Positions 23,131 to 33,709 of a DNA stretch of 64,000 nt are shown in pieces; position 1 is the first letter of the stretch, and every line of letters starts with the position of its first letter. The stretch covers positions 10,064,767 to 10,128,766 of the forward strand of contig NW_004624747.1 of NCBI RefSeq assembly GCF_000247695.1, written 5' to 3'. The DNA comes from Heterocephalus glaber. Taxonomy: Eukaryota > Chordata > Mammalia > Rodentia > Bathyergidae. The notes beneath the pieces were generated by a model that did not search any database, was not told where the DNA came from, and was given only the letters and a program-made list of their open reading frames with translations. Position numbers and translations under genes: made by a program.

Positions 23131-23569
23131 TGGAAAAAAGCAGACACCTCTCTTGCCTCCAGGCATGCTGTGCTGGTTTTAGCTAATGACTTTTTCAGCA
23201 TTGCTTTGAAACTTGATTCACCTCGACTTGAGGGTGGGGTGGAGATTCTGCCTCCATGGTATGGATGGTGTGCTGACTGGTGAAGGCTATACCTTGCTGC
23301 AGGACAGCAGAGGGATGACTGCTCTCATGTGCACACGAGGGGAGGGGCTTCCAATCCCATCTAAAGCCCTGGACTATCTGTAAAGTTCTGAGGGTGGGTC
23401 CTATTTGATTCCAGACATGTGTAAGATCAAGTGCAAATTTCCCCATCCTTCACATGGCAGAGGATATATAGGCTTTTGTAGAGCTTGTGGATTATTGACA
23501 AGCTTTCATTCCTCATCTAGCTCAATCCTGATACCTACTATATCAGTTGGTTAAGAAGGGAGCCACTGA

Positions 23570-23715
23570 GGAGGGTGTGGTAGTCCATGCTTGTACTCTC
23601 AGCTACTTGGGAGGCTGAGGCTGAGGCTGAGGCTGAGGATGGCAAGTTTGAGGCCAGCCTAGCATACACGGTGAGTTTGGGTTTTGCACCTAGTCCACAT
23701 AGTGAGACAATGAAT
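23570..23715 (+). mobile_element. B1-type SINE
   Basis: GTACTCTCAGCTACTTGGGA, a four-fold GAGGCT repeat, and GCAAGTTTGAGGCCAGCCTA. A second reverse, eroded B1 lies at about 23825-23950. Confidence 0.65.
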
Positions 23716-24084
23716 TTTTTAAAATACTAAAAAAAAAAAAGTGTGTGTGTGTGTGCATGTATGTGTATACTGGGGATTAAATCCAGGACCTTTGTGCTAA
23801 GCTACATCTTTGGCCCTTTTTAAAACTTTTATATTTAAGACAGGGGCTCACTAAGTCACTCAATAGCCCAGGCTAGGCTTGAACCTGTGGCCCTCCTGCT
23901 TCAGCCTCTCAGAGTGCTGTGATTATAAGTATGTGCCACAGCATCTCACAAAAAATGTTTTTTTTTAAATGTGGAAAAATATCTTAAAAGACCAATGAGG
24001 AAGGGGATATAAAAAGAATTGACATACATGTACCAACTCTCCATGATGAATGTGATCATTATGTACTGCCAACATATTCTAAAA

Positions 24085-24178
24085 AAAAATTTTTTTTTTT
24101 TGGTACCAGGGATTGAACTCAGGTCCTTGCGCTTGCAAGGCAGGTGGCGGAACCCCTGAGCTAAATCCCCGGCCCCAT
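24085..24178 (-). mobile_element. ID-like SINE
   Basis: T-run, GGTACCAGGGATTGAACTCA, and GAGCTAAATCCCCGGCCCC: full reverse ID-like element. Confidence 0.87.
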
Positions 24179-24307
24179 AAAAAAAATTTTAAGGGCCCAT
24201 GAAAAACTCAGGAAAAAATTACATGTGCAAGGTGCATATGGCACACTTTCTGAACCAGCACCTGGTCTTCCCACTCCAGGAGTTTCTCTCTATGAAGAAG
24301 ATGTACT

Positions 24308-24662
24308 GATAAGGAAATAATGCATAACAGGGCAGGCCTTTGTCTGCTCCCAAGCCTAAGGTTTCAAGAATGTTCTGTTAATTCTCCCCATCCGCCTCAA
24401 TGAGCATGCTTTCCAGGCAGGTGGGCCCACCACTCCACCCCATAGATCTCTGTATAAGATTGCTTCCATTTCTGTTTGGGGCTCAGACTTCGGAGTGTGA
24501 ACTCCTCTGGGCCCACTGGCATAATAAAAGCTTCCTTCCATCTCTCTGAGTGCCGCTCAACTTCTTCACCACCAGCGGCCTTTGGATAACCATAACACGT
24601 GGCTGTAACACTTGGCTGTTATACAGAGCCGTAACACTTGGCTGTAATACTAAACTGTCACA
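24308..24662 (+). mobile_element. LTR of a class I-type endogenous retrovirus
   Basis: Starts TGATAAGGAAATAATGCATA and carries GGCATAATAAAAGC (poly(A) signal) then a CTTGGCTGTAA repeat near the end. It is the inverted partner of 13517-13969. It may be the 3' LTR of the protease-bearing fragment upstream. Confidence 0.7.
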
Positions 24663-25662
24663 CTTTGGTGTGAAAGTAAAATGAGAAGAAATTATTACAA
24701 AGGAAGCTGGACCTTCTTAGTGATACCAACATGGCTGACTTTGCTGTGGATATGTACAAAAACCTTTATTCTGATGACATTCCTCATACCTTGAGAGAAA
24801 AAAAGAACCGCAGTTGTACAACTGGCACAACTTTAGGCAGAAACAGAACCAATTGTGAAGATGTTTGAGGATCCAGAAATTATGAAGCAAATGCAGTCAA
24901 CCAGGGATGGTCAGATGTTATTTGATTACCTGGCAGTTACATACGGGTTTCAGTAGGAATATTTAGATACAGCTTACAATTGTGCAAAATTCCAGTACAA
25001 GTGTGGAAATGGCTCAGGAGCAGCTGAATATTTTTAGAGGGTTGATTCCAGCAACCGACAGAATGCTTTCACTTTTCTGGGGAAAACTGGCCTCTGACAT
25101 TTTCATGCATAATGGGATGCAACCATAAAAGACCTTACCTGCTTCAGAGACTTGAGGTAACAATCCTGTGAGTTTTCCATGCCATCTCAGCAGCAAACGT
25201 GGCTCATCCGTTGGTCTCTGTTTGTTTTCTTCAGCCACTCCAAAGGTTGAGATAATATTAGTGATCTCTTCTTTTAACAGTCACAGTACCTTAGTGCAAT
25301 TCAGATGATTTCTTCACATATTCTCCACTATTTGACCACAGCAGTCATAACAAATAAAATATTCAAAAACACTGGCAGGTGCTAAAAGATCTAGTAAAAG
25401 TTATTAATAGGAGTTTTACACATACAAGGACCCAATTACAGAATTTGTTTAATGCTTATACTTTGGCTTTAGTAGAGCTCAGAAAACACTGAGGGAAAGT
25501 AAGTCAGGTCTAATGAAAATACCCATCTCTTCATATTTGAGACTTTTTGTCATATTCACCTATGTACCAGCATTAATATGTTAGCAGATAAACTGAACAT
25601 GACTCCAGAAGAAGCTGAAAGGTGGATTGTGAATTTGATTAGAAATGCAAGACTGGATGCCA

Positions 25663-25800
25663 GCCAGGTGTGGTGGTGCACACCTGTAATCCCGGCACTT
25701 GGGAGGCTGAGACAGGAGGATTGCCAAGAGTTAGAGGCCCCTAGTGAGTTCAAGGCCAGCCTGAACTACATAGTGAGATCTTGTCTCAAAAAGAAAAAAA
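25663..25800 (+). mobile_element. B1-type SINE in the EIF3E pseudogene
   Basis: Flanked by a perfect 12-bp repeat GACTGGATGCCA at 25651-25662 and 25801-25812. Confidence 0.92.
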
Positions 25801-25957
25801 GACTGGATGCCAAGATTGATTTTAAATTTGGTCATGTGATTATAGGTTACAATGCAGTCTTGCCCTATTAGTGAGCAATTGAAAAGACCAAAAGCCTTTC
25901 TTTTATTTGATTTTTGTTTTTGTTTTTTTTGACTCTTTCTTTTAGAAGCCAGATATT

Positions 25958-26042
25958 AAGGTCGAGGATGTAGCTCAGTGGTACCATGCCTGCCTAGCAA
26001 GCACAAGGTCCTGAGTTCAATCCCTGGTACTGGGGAAAAATA
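25958..26042 (+). mobile_element. ID-like SINE in the EIF3E pseudogene
   Basis: Flanked by a perfect 15-bp repeat TAGAAGCCAGATATT at 25943-25957 and 26043-26057. Confidence 0.92.
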
Positions 26043-26083
26043 TAGAAGCCAGATATTGGCCATGAATATTAAAAAGAAGCTTA

Positions 26084-26251
26084 AAGTGGGGTGTGGTAAC
26101 ACACACCTATAATCCTACTATTCAAGAGGCTGAAGCAGGAAGATTGCCATGAGTTTGAGGCCAGCGTGGGCTACATAGTGAATTCAAGGCCAACCTGGAC
26201 TGCACAGGAAGATCTTGTCCAAAAATAAATAAATAAATAAATAAATAAATA
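26084..26251 (+). mobile_element. B1-type SINE in the EIF3E pseudogene
   Basis: Ends in an (AAAT)n tail and is flanked by a perfect 14-bp repeat TAAAAAGAAGCTTA at 26070-26083 and 26252-26265. Confidence 0.92.
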
Positions 26252-26419
26252 TAAAAAGAAGCTTAATCAGAATAGTAGGTCAGATTCTGGCTTCTATTGA
26301 GAAACTGTAAAGAAAAAATAGAAAAAGTATAAAATAAAGGGTAATATGTATTTTAGAAGCAATTAGCATTCAGTGTAAAGTTTAGAGAATTTGAATAAAA
26401 TTGAACCTGGTTTATTTTT

Positions 26420-26670
26420 TATTTTTTTGGCACCAGGGATCGAACTCAGGATCTTGGATTTGCAAGGCAGGCATGGCAACACTGAGCTAAATTCCCAGCC
26501 CCCTGGTTTATTTTTTAAAAAATTACTTGTGCAAGGCTCTGGATTTGATGCCCAGGACCACAAAAAGAAAAAAAAATTGTCAGGGGATTTAGCTCAATGG
26601 TTCTCCCACCTGCCTCTCAAGCAAAAGTTCCCGAGTTCAATCCCTGGTACCAAAAAGAAAAAAAATCAAT
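26420..26670. mobile_element. Two ID-like SINEs facing each other
   Basis: A reverse copy at about 26424-26503 (flanked by CCTGGTTTATTTTTT repeats) and a forward copy at about 26580-26665 (GGGGATTTAGCTCAATGGTT...CCTGGTACC). Confidence 0.83.
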
Positions 26671-26679
26671 ACATAATAG

Positions 26680-27080
26680 GATGTGGAGTTCATTTCTTTA
26701 ATGTTTAAATAGTTAGCTATTACTATCAAAGACCAAATCCATTAGGAAGATTCCAAAGAAATGACTTTTCTTTTGACCATTAGAGATCCATGCAGGGCTC
26801 TGATTCATTTGTCCACAGTTCTCAATTTCAATAGCTGTTTCAACATGTGAAAAGTTACTCGACCTTATAAATAAGCAATGCCAATGAAAACAAAGAGATC
26901 CCACAGGGACAAAGTAAATAACTTCAGGACCAAAAGGCTTCCTCCATGAATTCTTGCAAACATTGATGGAAGAAAATATCTGTCTTACACAAGCTCTTCC
27001 ACGGAACAGAAAGGAAAACACGTTGCCCAGCCTCTTCAACAAGGGTAGGATGATCTTGAGAAAAAAAAAACCCTGATAAA
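26680..27080. other. Unassigned sequence with retained minus-strand open frame
   Basis: Part of a 159-codon minus-strand frame (27192-26713) runs through here, but its N-terminal third is translated B1. No protein family recognised. Confidence 0.35.
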
Positions 27081-27242
27081 TTTCATCCCAGCATTCAGGA
27101 GGTTGAGGCAGGAGGACCAAAAGGTTAAGTCCTGACCAGGCAATTTCCCATGACCCTGTCTCAAAAGAAGGGTTGGAGATGTAGCTCAGCATTAAGGTCC
27201 TGGGCTAAAAATTCAGTGTCACACAAATGATGAGATAACAAC

Positions 27243-27397
27243 AGCGGCTGGGGATTCAACTCAGTGGTTCCACCGCCTGCCTCGCAAGTGCAAGGTCCCA
27301 AGTTGAATCCCGAGAAAGAAAGAAGAAAGAGAGAGAGAGAGAGAGAGGAAGGAAGGAAGGAAGGAAGGAAGGAAGGAAGGAAGGAAGGAAGGAAGAA
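27243..27397 (+). mobile_element. ID-like SINE with a long (GA)/(GGAA) tail
   Basis: ID-like part 27244-27311 (GGCTGGGGATTCAACTCAGT...GTTGAATCCC), then 86 bases of purines only (27312-27397), a microsatellite grown from the SINE tail. Confidence 0.85.
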
Positions 27398-27644
27398 CAT
27401 AATACTGAAAAGAGGCTGGGGGCATAACCCAGTAGTACAGCACTTGCCTAATATAATAGGTCAGCTTCTGTATCCAACCCAGCACCACAAAGAAAAAAAA
27501 AGTGAAAGGAAAAAAAAAAGAGGAATGGAATATCCAAGAACATTGTGACAACTATAAAAGGGGTAACATATATTAAATGTGAATCCCAGATGGAGAACAA
27601 AAGAGAAAAGAACAGATGAACTAGTTGAATCAATATTTAGGTCA

Positions 27645-28080
27645 GGCTCAGTGGCACAGTCCTGTAATCCCAGCACTCTGGGAGGCTGAGGCAGGAGGAC
27701 CACAAGACTAAGCCAACCCTGGGCTACATAAGGGGTCCAAGGCCATCCTGGACTGGACTATCTAGTGAGACTCTTTCTCAAAAAAACAAAAGCAAGTGGG
27801 GCATGGTGGTGCACGCCTGTAGTCCCAGCACTTGGGAGGCTGAGGCAGGAGGACCGCTGCAAGTTCGAGGCCAGCCTGAACTACACAGTGAGTTCAACAC
27901 CAGCTTGAACTACATAGTAAGACCTTGTCTCAAAAACAAAAAGAAGCAGGGTGTGGTGGTGCGCACCTGTAATCCCAGCACTCGGGAGGCTGAGGCAATA
28001 GGATCACCGTGAGTTTGAGGCCAGCCTGGGGCCAGCCTGAACAGCATAGTGGAACCCTGTCTCAAAGAGAAAATTAAAAA
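27645..28080 (+). mobile_element. Three tandem B1-type SINEs
   Basis: Copies at about 27645-27785, 27796-27942 and 27947-28078, all in the same orientation, with internally duplicated CCAGCCTG blocks and A-rich junctions, suggesting repeated insertion into A-tails. Confidence 0.88.
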
Positions 28081-28084
28081 AACA

Positions 28085-29740
28085 ACAGGAAAAGATCCAG
28101 ACAATAGAAAATGAGCAAAAACCTTGAGTGGACAGGACATCTTAGGAAAGGATCTTGCTGGGGATGTAGGTCAGTGGTGCCACTGCCTGCCTGGCAAGTG
28201 CTAGGTCCTGATGTTCGATCCCTGGTGCTGGAAAAAAAAAAAAAAAGAGGATCTCCAGATGGCCAGTGAACATATGAAAAGACGCCAGGGTTTAGCTCAG
28301 TGGTTTCGTCACCTGCTGCGCAAGCACAAGGACCCAAGTTCGATCCCCAGTACCAAAAAAAACCCAAAAGAAACAAAACAAAACAAAAACCATATGAAAA
28401 GGCTCCCAACTTCACAGTTGTCAGACTAAGTCCACAATATACTGTCACTACACATCCATCAGAATGGCTAAAATGAAACACTGATACTACCAAATTTGGG
28501 TGAGGACATAGCGAAACAGAGCTTGCATAACCTGCTGGTGGGAATGTTAACTGCTAAGGCCTCTTTGGAACACTGGCGATGTCTCCTAAAGCTACTATGT
28601 GTGTATCCTGTGGCCGGCAGTGCTCCTAAGAACTTATCCAACATAAACGCATACATTTGTGCACCAAATGATCCAAGAATATTTGCTGCAGAAAAGCCAT
28701 TGTAGCCCCACACTGAAAACCATTCTAATATACCCTGACAGAAGAAGGGATAAACTTACTGTGGTGTTTTATTAATCAGGTTTCTATCACTGTAACAAAA
28801 CACCTGGGATGACCAACCTATAAGAAGGGAAGGTTGATATTTGGCTCAGTTTTGGAAGGTTCGGTTTGTGACTGATTGGCCCATCGCCAATCACAGCACA
28901 AGCACATGGGTGAGAAAGCCCACTCACCGCATGGCTATGTGCAAAGGGAGAACAAGAGGCTGGGTCCCAGTATCTGTTTCGGAGCATTGCCATGGGCCAG
29001 AAGACCCCACTGGGCTCTACTTCCCCAGCCCTGTTTTCTTTTTTATTTGGAGATAGAGCCCTGCTAAGTATCTAAGTTGCTCCACCTGGGCCTGAACTTG
29101 TGGTCCTTCTGCCTCAGCCTTCTAGAGTGTTTGGAGTACAGTTGTGCACCACCACTCTTTTTTTTTTGACATAGGGTCTCTCTATGTAGCCCAGGCTGGC
29201 CTCAAACTCATGGCAATCCCCCTGGCTCAGCCTCCTAAGTGCTGGGATTAGAGGTATGTGACACCGCTCTCAGCTAGGCTTTACTTCTTAAAGGTTCCAC
29301 CTCTGAGTGGAGCCAAGGGCTGGGGACAAAGCACTTCGCTCATGGGCCTTTGAGAGACACTTACCTAAACCATAGCAGGTGTACACAGCAGCTGGAACAA
29401 TCCTCAGCAAAAACAAAAACAAAAGAACCAATTAGAGCCTCTCATCTCGACACCAAGGAACTTCATAAGCATAACAGGCAAAAGAAGCTAGATACAAGAA
29501 AGCATCTCCTCCACGATTCCATCTGTGTAAAGCACAACACTGGGGAAAGGAATCTATAGTGTGAGAAACCAAGAAAGTTCCCCAGGGAGGAAGGAAGGGT
29601 GAGAGACAGAGAAAACCCTGGGGGTGAGGTTGGGTCTGATGTTCAGCCTGGGTGGCGGTTCCCTGGGCATGATCACTTTGGGTCACTTTATCAAGCTCTA
29701 ACCTTGTCAGGTGTGCACTTCCCTGCATAAAGTTCATATT
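28085..29740 (+). mobile_element. Old LINE-1 3' end, broken by two ID-like SINEs and a MaLR LTR
   Basis: Segments 28085-28150, 28246-28282, 28394-28765 and about 29385-29740 align in order to the end of an old mammalian L1 (AAAATGAGCAAAAACCTTGA; CCATCAGAATGGCTAAAATG; GCTGGTGGGAATGTTAACTG; the 3' UTR). They are interrupted by ID-like SINEs at about 28151-28245 and 28283-28393 and by a MaLR LTR at 28770-29380. Confidence 0.75.
28770..29380 (+). mobile_element. MaLR-type LTR carrying reverse B1s
   Basis: ATCAGGTTTCTATCACTGTA...GGTTGATATTTGGCTCAG...CCACTGGGCTCTACTTCC, resuming after two reverse B1s (about 29045-29278) as TTCTTAAAGGTTCCACCTCT and ending ACCTAAACCATAGCAGG. Confidence 0.72.
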
Positions 29741-29756
29741 TTAAAGAAAAGTTAGG

Positions 29757-29960
29757 CCAGACAGGATGATGTGCACCTGCAGGCCCAGCTACTTGGAGGC
29801 TGAAGCAGGAGGATCACTTGAGCCCAAGAGTTTGAGAGCAGCCTGGGCAACATAGCAAGACCACATCTCACTCAAACAAACAACAACACAAAAGAGGCTG
29901 GGGGTATAGTTCAGTTGTAGAGCATGTGTAAAGCTCTGAGCTCAATCCCCAGCACCCCAA
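29757..29960 (+). mobile_element. B1+ID composite SINE
   Basis: B1 part 29757-29880 joined by an A-rich linker to an ID-like part GGCTGGGGGTATAGTTCAGT...CTCAATCCCCAGCACCCC. Confidence 0.8.
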
Positions 29961-30004
29961 AAAAGGAAAGACTGCCTGTATAAGTCTGTCTTCTTGATCT
30001 AATT

Positions 30005-30125
30005 TTTTTTTTTTGTAGTTCAAGCTGAACTCACTATGTTGCCTAGACTGGCCTTGAACTCAAGGTGATCCTCCTGCCTCAGTCTCCCAAGTGGTGGGAT
30101 TACAGATGTGTGCCACCACACCCAG
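30005..30125 (-). mobile_element. B1-type SINE
   Basis: T-run, GACTGGCCTTGAACTCAAGG and GGGATTACAGATGTGTGCCA: reverse B1. Confidence 0.82.
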
Positions 30126-30386
30126 TTCTTGATCTAATGCTGCAGCTGGACCTTAAACTCCATGAGGCAGCTGGGTACAGTGGCACACACTAAAAAGACC
30201 CCAACTGTAGCTCAGTGTGAAGGACCTAGGTTCAGTCCCCAGTACTATGATAAATAACTTAAAATACACAAATCAGGGGTTCAGGAAAGGAAGATAGCTT
30301 TAAAGTGGGGTGCAGGCTTCAAAGCTGGCTGGAGTCCCAATATGGGTGGAGTTGGAAAGGATGGACTGAAACTCACATTTGTTCTT

Positions 30387-30478
30387 CACTTTTTTGTGTG
30401 TGTGTGTGTGCCGGGGATCGAACTCAGGACCTTGAGCTTGCGAGGCAGGTGCCAGAACCACTGAGCTAAATCCCCGGT
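30387..30478 (-). mobile_element. ID-like SINE with (CA)n tail and 17-bp target duplication
   Basis: Reverse copy (CCGGGGATCGAACTCAGGAC...GAGCTAAATCCCCGG). It is flanked by a perfect 17-bp repeat AACTCACATTTGTTCTT at 30370-30386 and 30479-30495. The tail reads (CA)n followed by A's on the SINE strand. Confidence 0.92.
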
Positions 30479-30495
30479 AACTCACATTTGTTCTT

Positions 30496-31290
30496 GTTGT
30501 CGTGGGTGACAAGGATTTCCCGCAGAAGCTGGGACCTTTCATCTATCTGGCCCAAGCATCGCTCCAGCCAATGACCCATCCCGGGGAAGAGGGAACAGTC
30601 GCAGGCCTGGGCTTTGCCCACATCAATTCGCTGCTCCGGCAGACAGCAGTGAGGAGCAAGCTCCACAAATGAGTGCCGCTTACTTCTATCTGCCACATTA
30701 TGGAGATGGCCCCATGGATTATGTCCCAAGCAGGCTGTAAGCAGAGCAGGCTGTAAAGGCTGTAACCCCACAATTGGCTTATTTTAAGAAGTGAGTCCAA
30801 CTGAAGCCTATGTGACTCATAGGAGCATCGTGGGCGGCATACAGGCTAGCACAACCTCTCCACCAATGCTCACAGCAGAGACCAGAGATGACTCGTGAAG
30901 TTGTGGGGCTCAATATGAGATAACATAGCAGCTGAGGTCAGGGTGACTGGCACCCAAATTCCATTCCCAAAGTTAAAAACTTCTTTACTAAAAAGACAAG
31001 GTTAACTATCAACCACAACCTATATCTTGTCTGTTCCATTCCTAATTCAAGAATGCTTCAGAAAATAAAAAAGAATGCTTTGTCTCTTCCTTTATAAGCC
31101 TTGTCTGCATCAGCAACATAACCGTAGCAATTCCACATAGCCTCTTTACCTCAATCTAACTATGATGTCACCAATAAATATCGATGGCTCTGGGTATTCA
31201 GGGCCTTTGCTTGCACAAGCACTGGTCATCCTGGCTCCCCATAACTGTTTTTTTTAATTCTGTCTCTATGTCTTTCCTTTTGCCATGCAT
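30496..31290. other. Unassigned sequence, right part possibly an LTR
   Basis: 30500-30800 has two overlapping minus-strand open frames (101 and 85 codons) with no family I recognise. 30990-31260 has a short AAAATAAA, a pyrimidine-rich CTGGCTCCCCATAACTG end and no coding signal, which could be the 3' part of an ERVK-type LTR. Both readings are weak. Confidence 0.3.
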
Positions 31291-31764
31291 TGTAGCACTG
31301 AGCAGATTGGGATGTGATGCAGGGCTCTCTGGTGCCACATCTTGCATGAGAATCTCTCTTGAGGCCCATACTAACCAGAAACATGCAGAGAAGAGAAAGC
31401 TGGGAAATGTCACACAGTCTGGCCAAGTTGATGCAAGCTTCAAGCTATTTTTCATCTACCTGCCAAAGAACAAAAAGTGTGAGAGCTCCATATGCCAGCA
31501 ACTACACGGGGACACAAGCTATCTGGCAGGTCTGGTGTGGGTGTCAATGAGGGTCCAACTGGTGGAGGAAAATGGGTGTGCTGATTAACCAGCCAGTCTG
31601 CCATGTGGATTTCTCCTCCAGGCAAACCTGAACTTATTCACAAAGTACAATGCTGTTTGAAGCACTGCCCAACTGGAGACTAGTTCAGTAAATTGGTTCT
31701 TAATTAGTTTAGATTGTTTTAACCTTGTACCATAATATTTATTTTCTACACTAATGAAGACTGT

Positions 31765-31978
31765 AAGGCCAGCTGGATGTGGTGGCACATCCCTGTAATC
31801 TCAACTATTAGGGAGGCTGAGGCAGGAGGGTGGCAAGTTAGGCCAGGCTAGGCAACTTAGGGAGATTGTGCTTCAAAACAAAAGTTTAGAAGAGCTGGGG
31901 ATGCCAGTCATAAACCACGTGCTTAGTATGTGTGAGGCTAAGCAATCCTCAGTGGCACACACACACACACACACACAA
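31765..31978 (+). mobile_element. B1+ID-like SINE remnant ending in (CA)n
   Basis: B1 part GGATGTGGTGGCACATCCCT...TTAGGGAGATTGTGCTTC, eroded ID-like part from 31895, then a (CA)n run at about 31958-31977. Confidence 0.65.
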
Positions 31979-32115
31979 ATCAGTTTTTCACACGTTTGTC
32001 TCTGACATATCATTAGAGGGACCCAGTACTGTGGCCAATGAGCCCCAAATGTATTATAGCTGAATTACAAGCACAGTTTTGATCCTGGAGCAGTACCAGA
32101 TGATTGAACATGTTG

Positions 32116-32118
<3 letters not shown>

Positions 32119-32153
<35 letters not shown>
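32119..32153 (+). repeat. (TG)n microsatellite
   Basis: About 17 uninterrupted TG units. Confidence 0.96.
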
Positions 32154-32154
<1 letters not shown>

Positions 32155-32159
32155 GGAGA

Positions 32160-33440
32160 GGAGGGGGATCATTCTCTATGCTATGGACCTAGCAGGGACC
32201 CAAGGGGCAGGGCTTGCAATGGCAGAAGCGGGGCGGGGGGAGAGCCTAGAGGGAGTGTCACTGGGAGCTTTTGATGGGCCTGGGCTGGAATTGCTCCCCC
32301 ACTCAGCTCATTCTGCCCCACCCAGACCTGGGCATGACCACCCAGCTGCAAGGGAGTCTGGGAAGTGTAGTCTAGCATGCAGCTAAAAGATGGGTCTGAG
32401 CTGTGTGGGCTGCTGAGTGGCTCAGAGACACCACCCTGACTTCACTTCCCTAACTGATTTTTGTCCTTAGAAATTCAGCTGGAGCCAGACTCTTCCAGGA
32501 AACTCCCCCTGACTTCCCATGCCCATGACAGGCTGCATGGACCTGAGGACAGAGGACCCCCAGCAAGCCCCACTGCAGTCTAGCCTACCACAGACACTCA
32601 GCCAGCCCTAGGTTTTCAGAAGGAACCAGCCTGGAAGAGGGTGGCCTGCACTTCCCCATTGTGCCTGTCTTGGCTCAGAGCCCTCCTTTTTCTCAACCCT
32701 GGGTCCACTACTCAGCCAACTGTCTGCTCTATGGGAGGCTGCAGGTTGAGTGAAAAGAGAAGTGTATACTTCCTTCTGCCTTAGCAGGTTGCCCCATGAC
32801 TCTGACTGGGCTGAGCTGCCAGGCCTGCTCAGTTCAAGCTTCTTTTTTTTTTTTCAGTTCAAGCTTCTTTAGAGAGACCTGAGACCTGGGCCTGGCCCTG
32901 GGCACATGCTCCTCCCTTCATCCCTTCACCCAGCGGTGTGCTAGGGTCCTGTGAGTGCTTTGCTGGCCCCTGTTTGATAGTCCAGCTCTCCCATCACCTG
33001 TTCCCAAGTCCCTGCATTACCATCTTCCTCGCTTCAACTGGTACAAGGGGCAGGAGGCAAAAAAACAGGTTCCACATTATGAGTCTGTCAGTCCAACCTT
33101 CGGGGTGCCACCCATGAGCTCCCACTCTTGGCTGTCCTGCGAGGCCTGGGGCTGGTGTTTGACAGGCAGACCACGTCCCCAAGGCAGAGGTCTCCAGTGT
33201 CTGTACCTGCTCTAGTACTTTCCACCTTTGCACAGGCACAGCCGAACCTCTGTCTTCCTCAGGCCCCGGGAAAGCCCCCATCAGGTGGCGGGGCTTCCCA
33301 GCCTGGCCTGCCCCTGGCACTGGGAATGTCTGCAGTCTGGGGCCAGGGCCACAGCTAGGCACCTCTTCTCTTGTTGAGGGGGTACAGCTCTAGGGCACAT
33401 CCTGGAGGGAAAGGGGTGGGTGGAGGATAGCCCAAGAAAG
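32160..33440. other. Unique GC-rich intergenic sequence
   Basis: No repeat family, gene or conserved protein is recognised on either strand; open frames here lack recognisable domains. Confidence 0.5.
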
Positions 33441-33449
33441 CTCATGCTT

Positions 33450-33452
<3 letters not shown>

Positions 33453-33485
<33 letters not shown>
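33453..33485 (+). repeat. (TG)n microsatellite
   Basis: About 16 TG units, immediately followed by an eroded reverse ID-like SINE. Confidence 0.96.
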
Positions 33486-33486
<1 letters not shown>

Positions 33487-33505
33487 TACTAGGGATTAAA
33501 CCCAG

Positions 33506-33601
33506 GGCCTTCACATTGAGTTACATCCCTAGCCCTTTTTAAATTTTGAGACAGGCCTTCACATTGAGTTACATCCCTAGCCCTTTTTAAATTTTGAGAC
33601 A
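33506..33601 (+). repeat. 48-bp perfect tandem duplication within SINE sequence
   Basis: Units 33506-33553 and 33554-33601 are identical. Each runs from GGCCTTCACATTGAGTTACA to ATTTTGAGACA and spans the junction of an ID-like end and a reverse B1. Confidence 0.93.
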
Positions 33602-33709
33602 GGGTCTCACTAAGTGGCTAGAATGCCCAGGCTGGGTCAGAACTTGCAATCCTCTTACCTCAGCTTCTGAGTGCTGAGATTGCAGGTGTGTGCCACTATG
33701 CTTGGTTTA

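Larger units (their letters stand above)
24678..26301 (+). pseudogene. EIF3E: Processed pseudogene of eIF3 subunit e (INT6)
   Basis: Intronless, 5'-truncated copy of the EIF3E mRNA. It runs from [17 protein letters not shown] (about residue 40 of the parent) through [17 protein letters not shown] and [18 protein letters not shown] to NQNSRSDSGFY and a stop at 26299-26301, then A-rich 3' sequence. It carries many frameshifts and stops, and lacks a few codons near the end. Three SINEs landed in it later, each flanked by a direct repeat of pseudogene sequence: a B1 at 25663-25800, an ID-like at 25958-26042 and a B1 at 26084-26251. It cannot make the initiation factor. The family assignment rests on remembered eIF3e sequence, and the match is long and unambiguous. 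Confidence 0.9.

Noticed and set aside
11404..33485. TG and GAAA arrays considered as CRISPR-like or satellite arrays
   Set aside because: They are simple microsatellites without spacers, in a mammalian genome.
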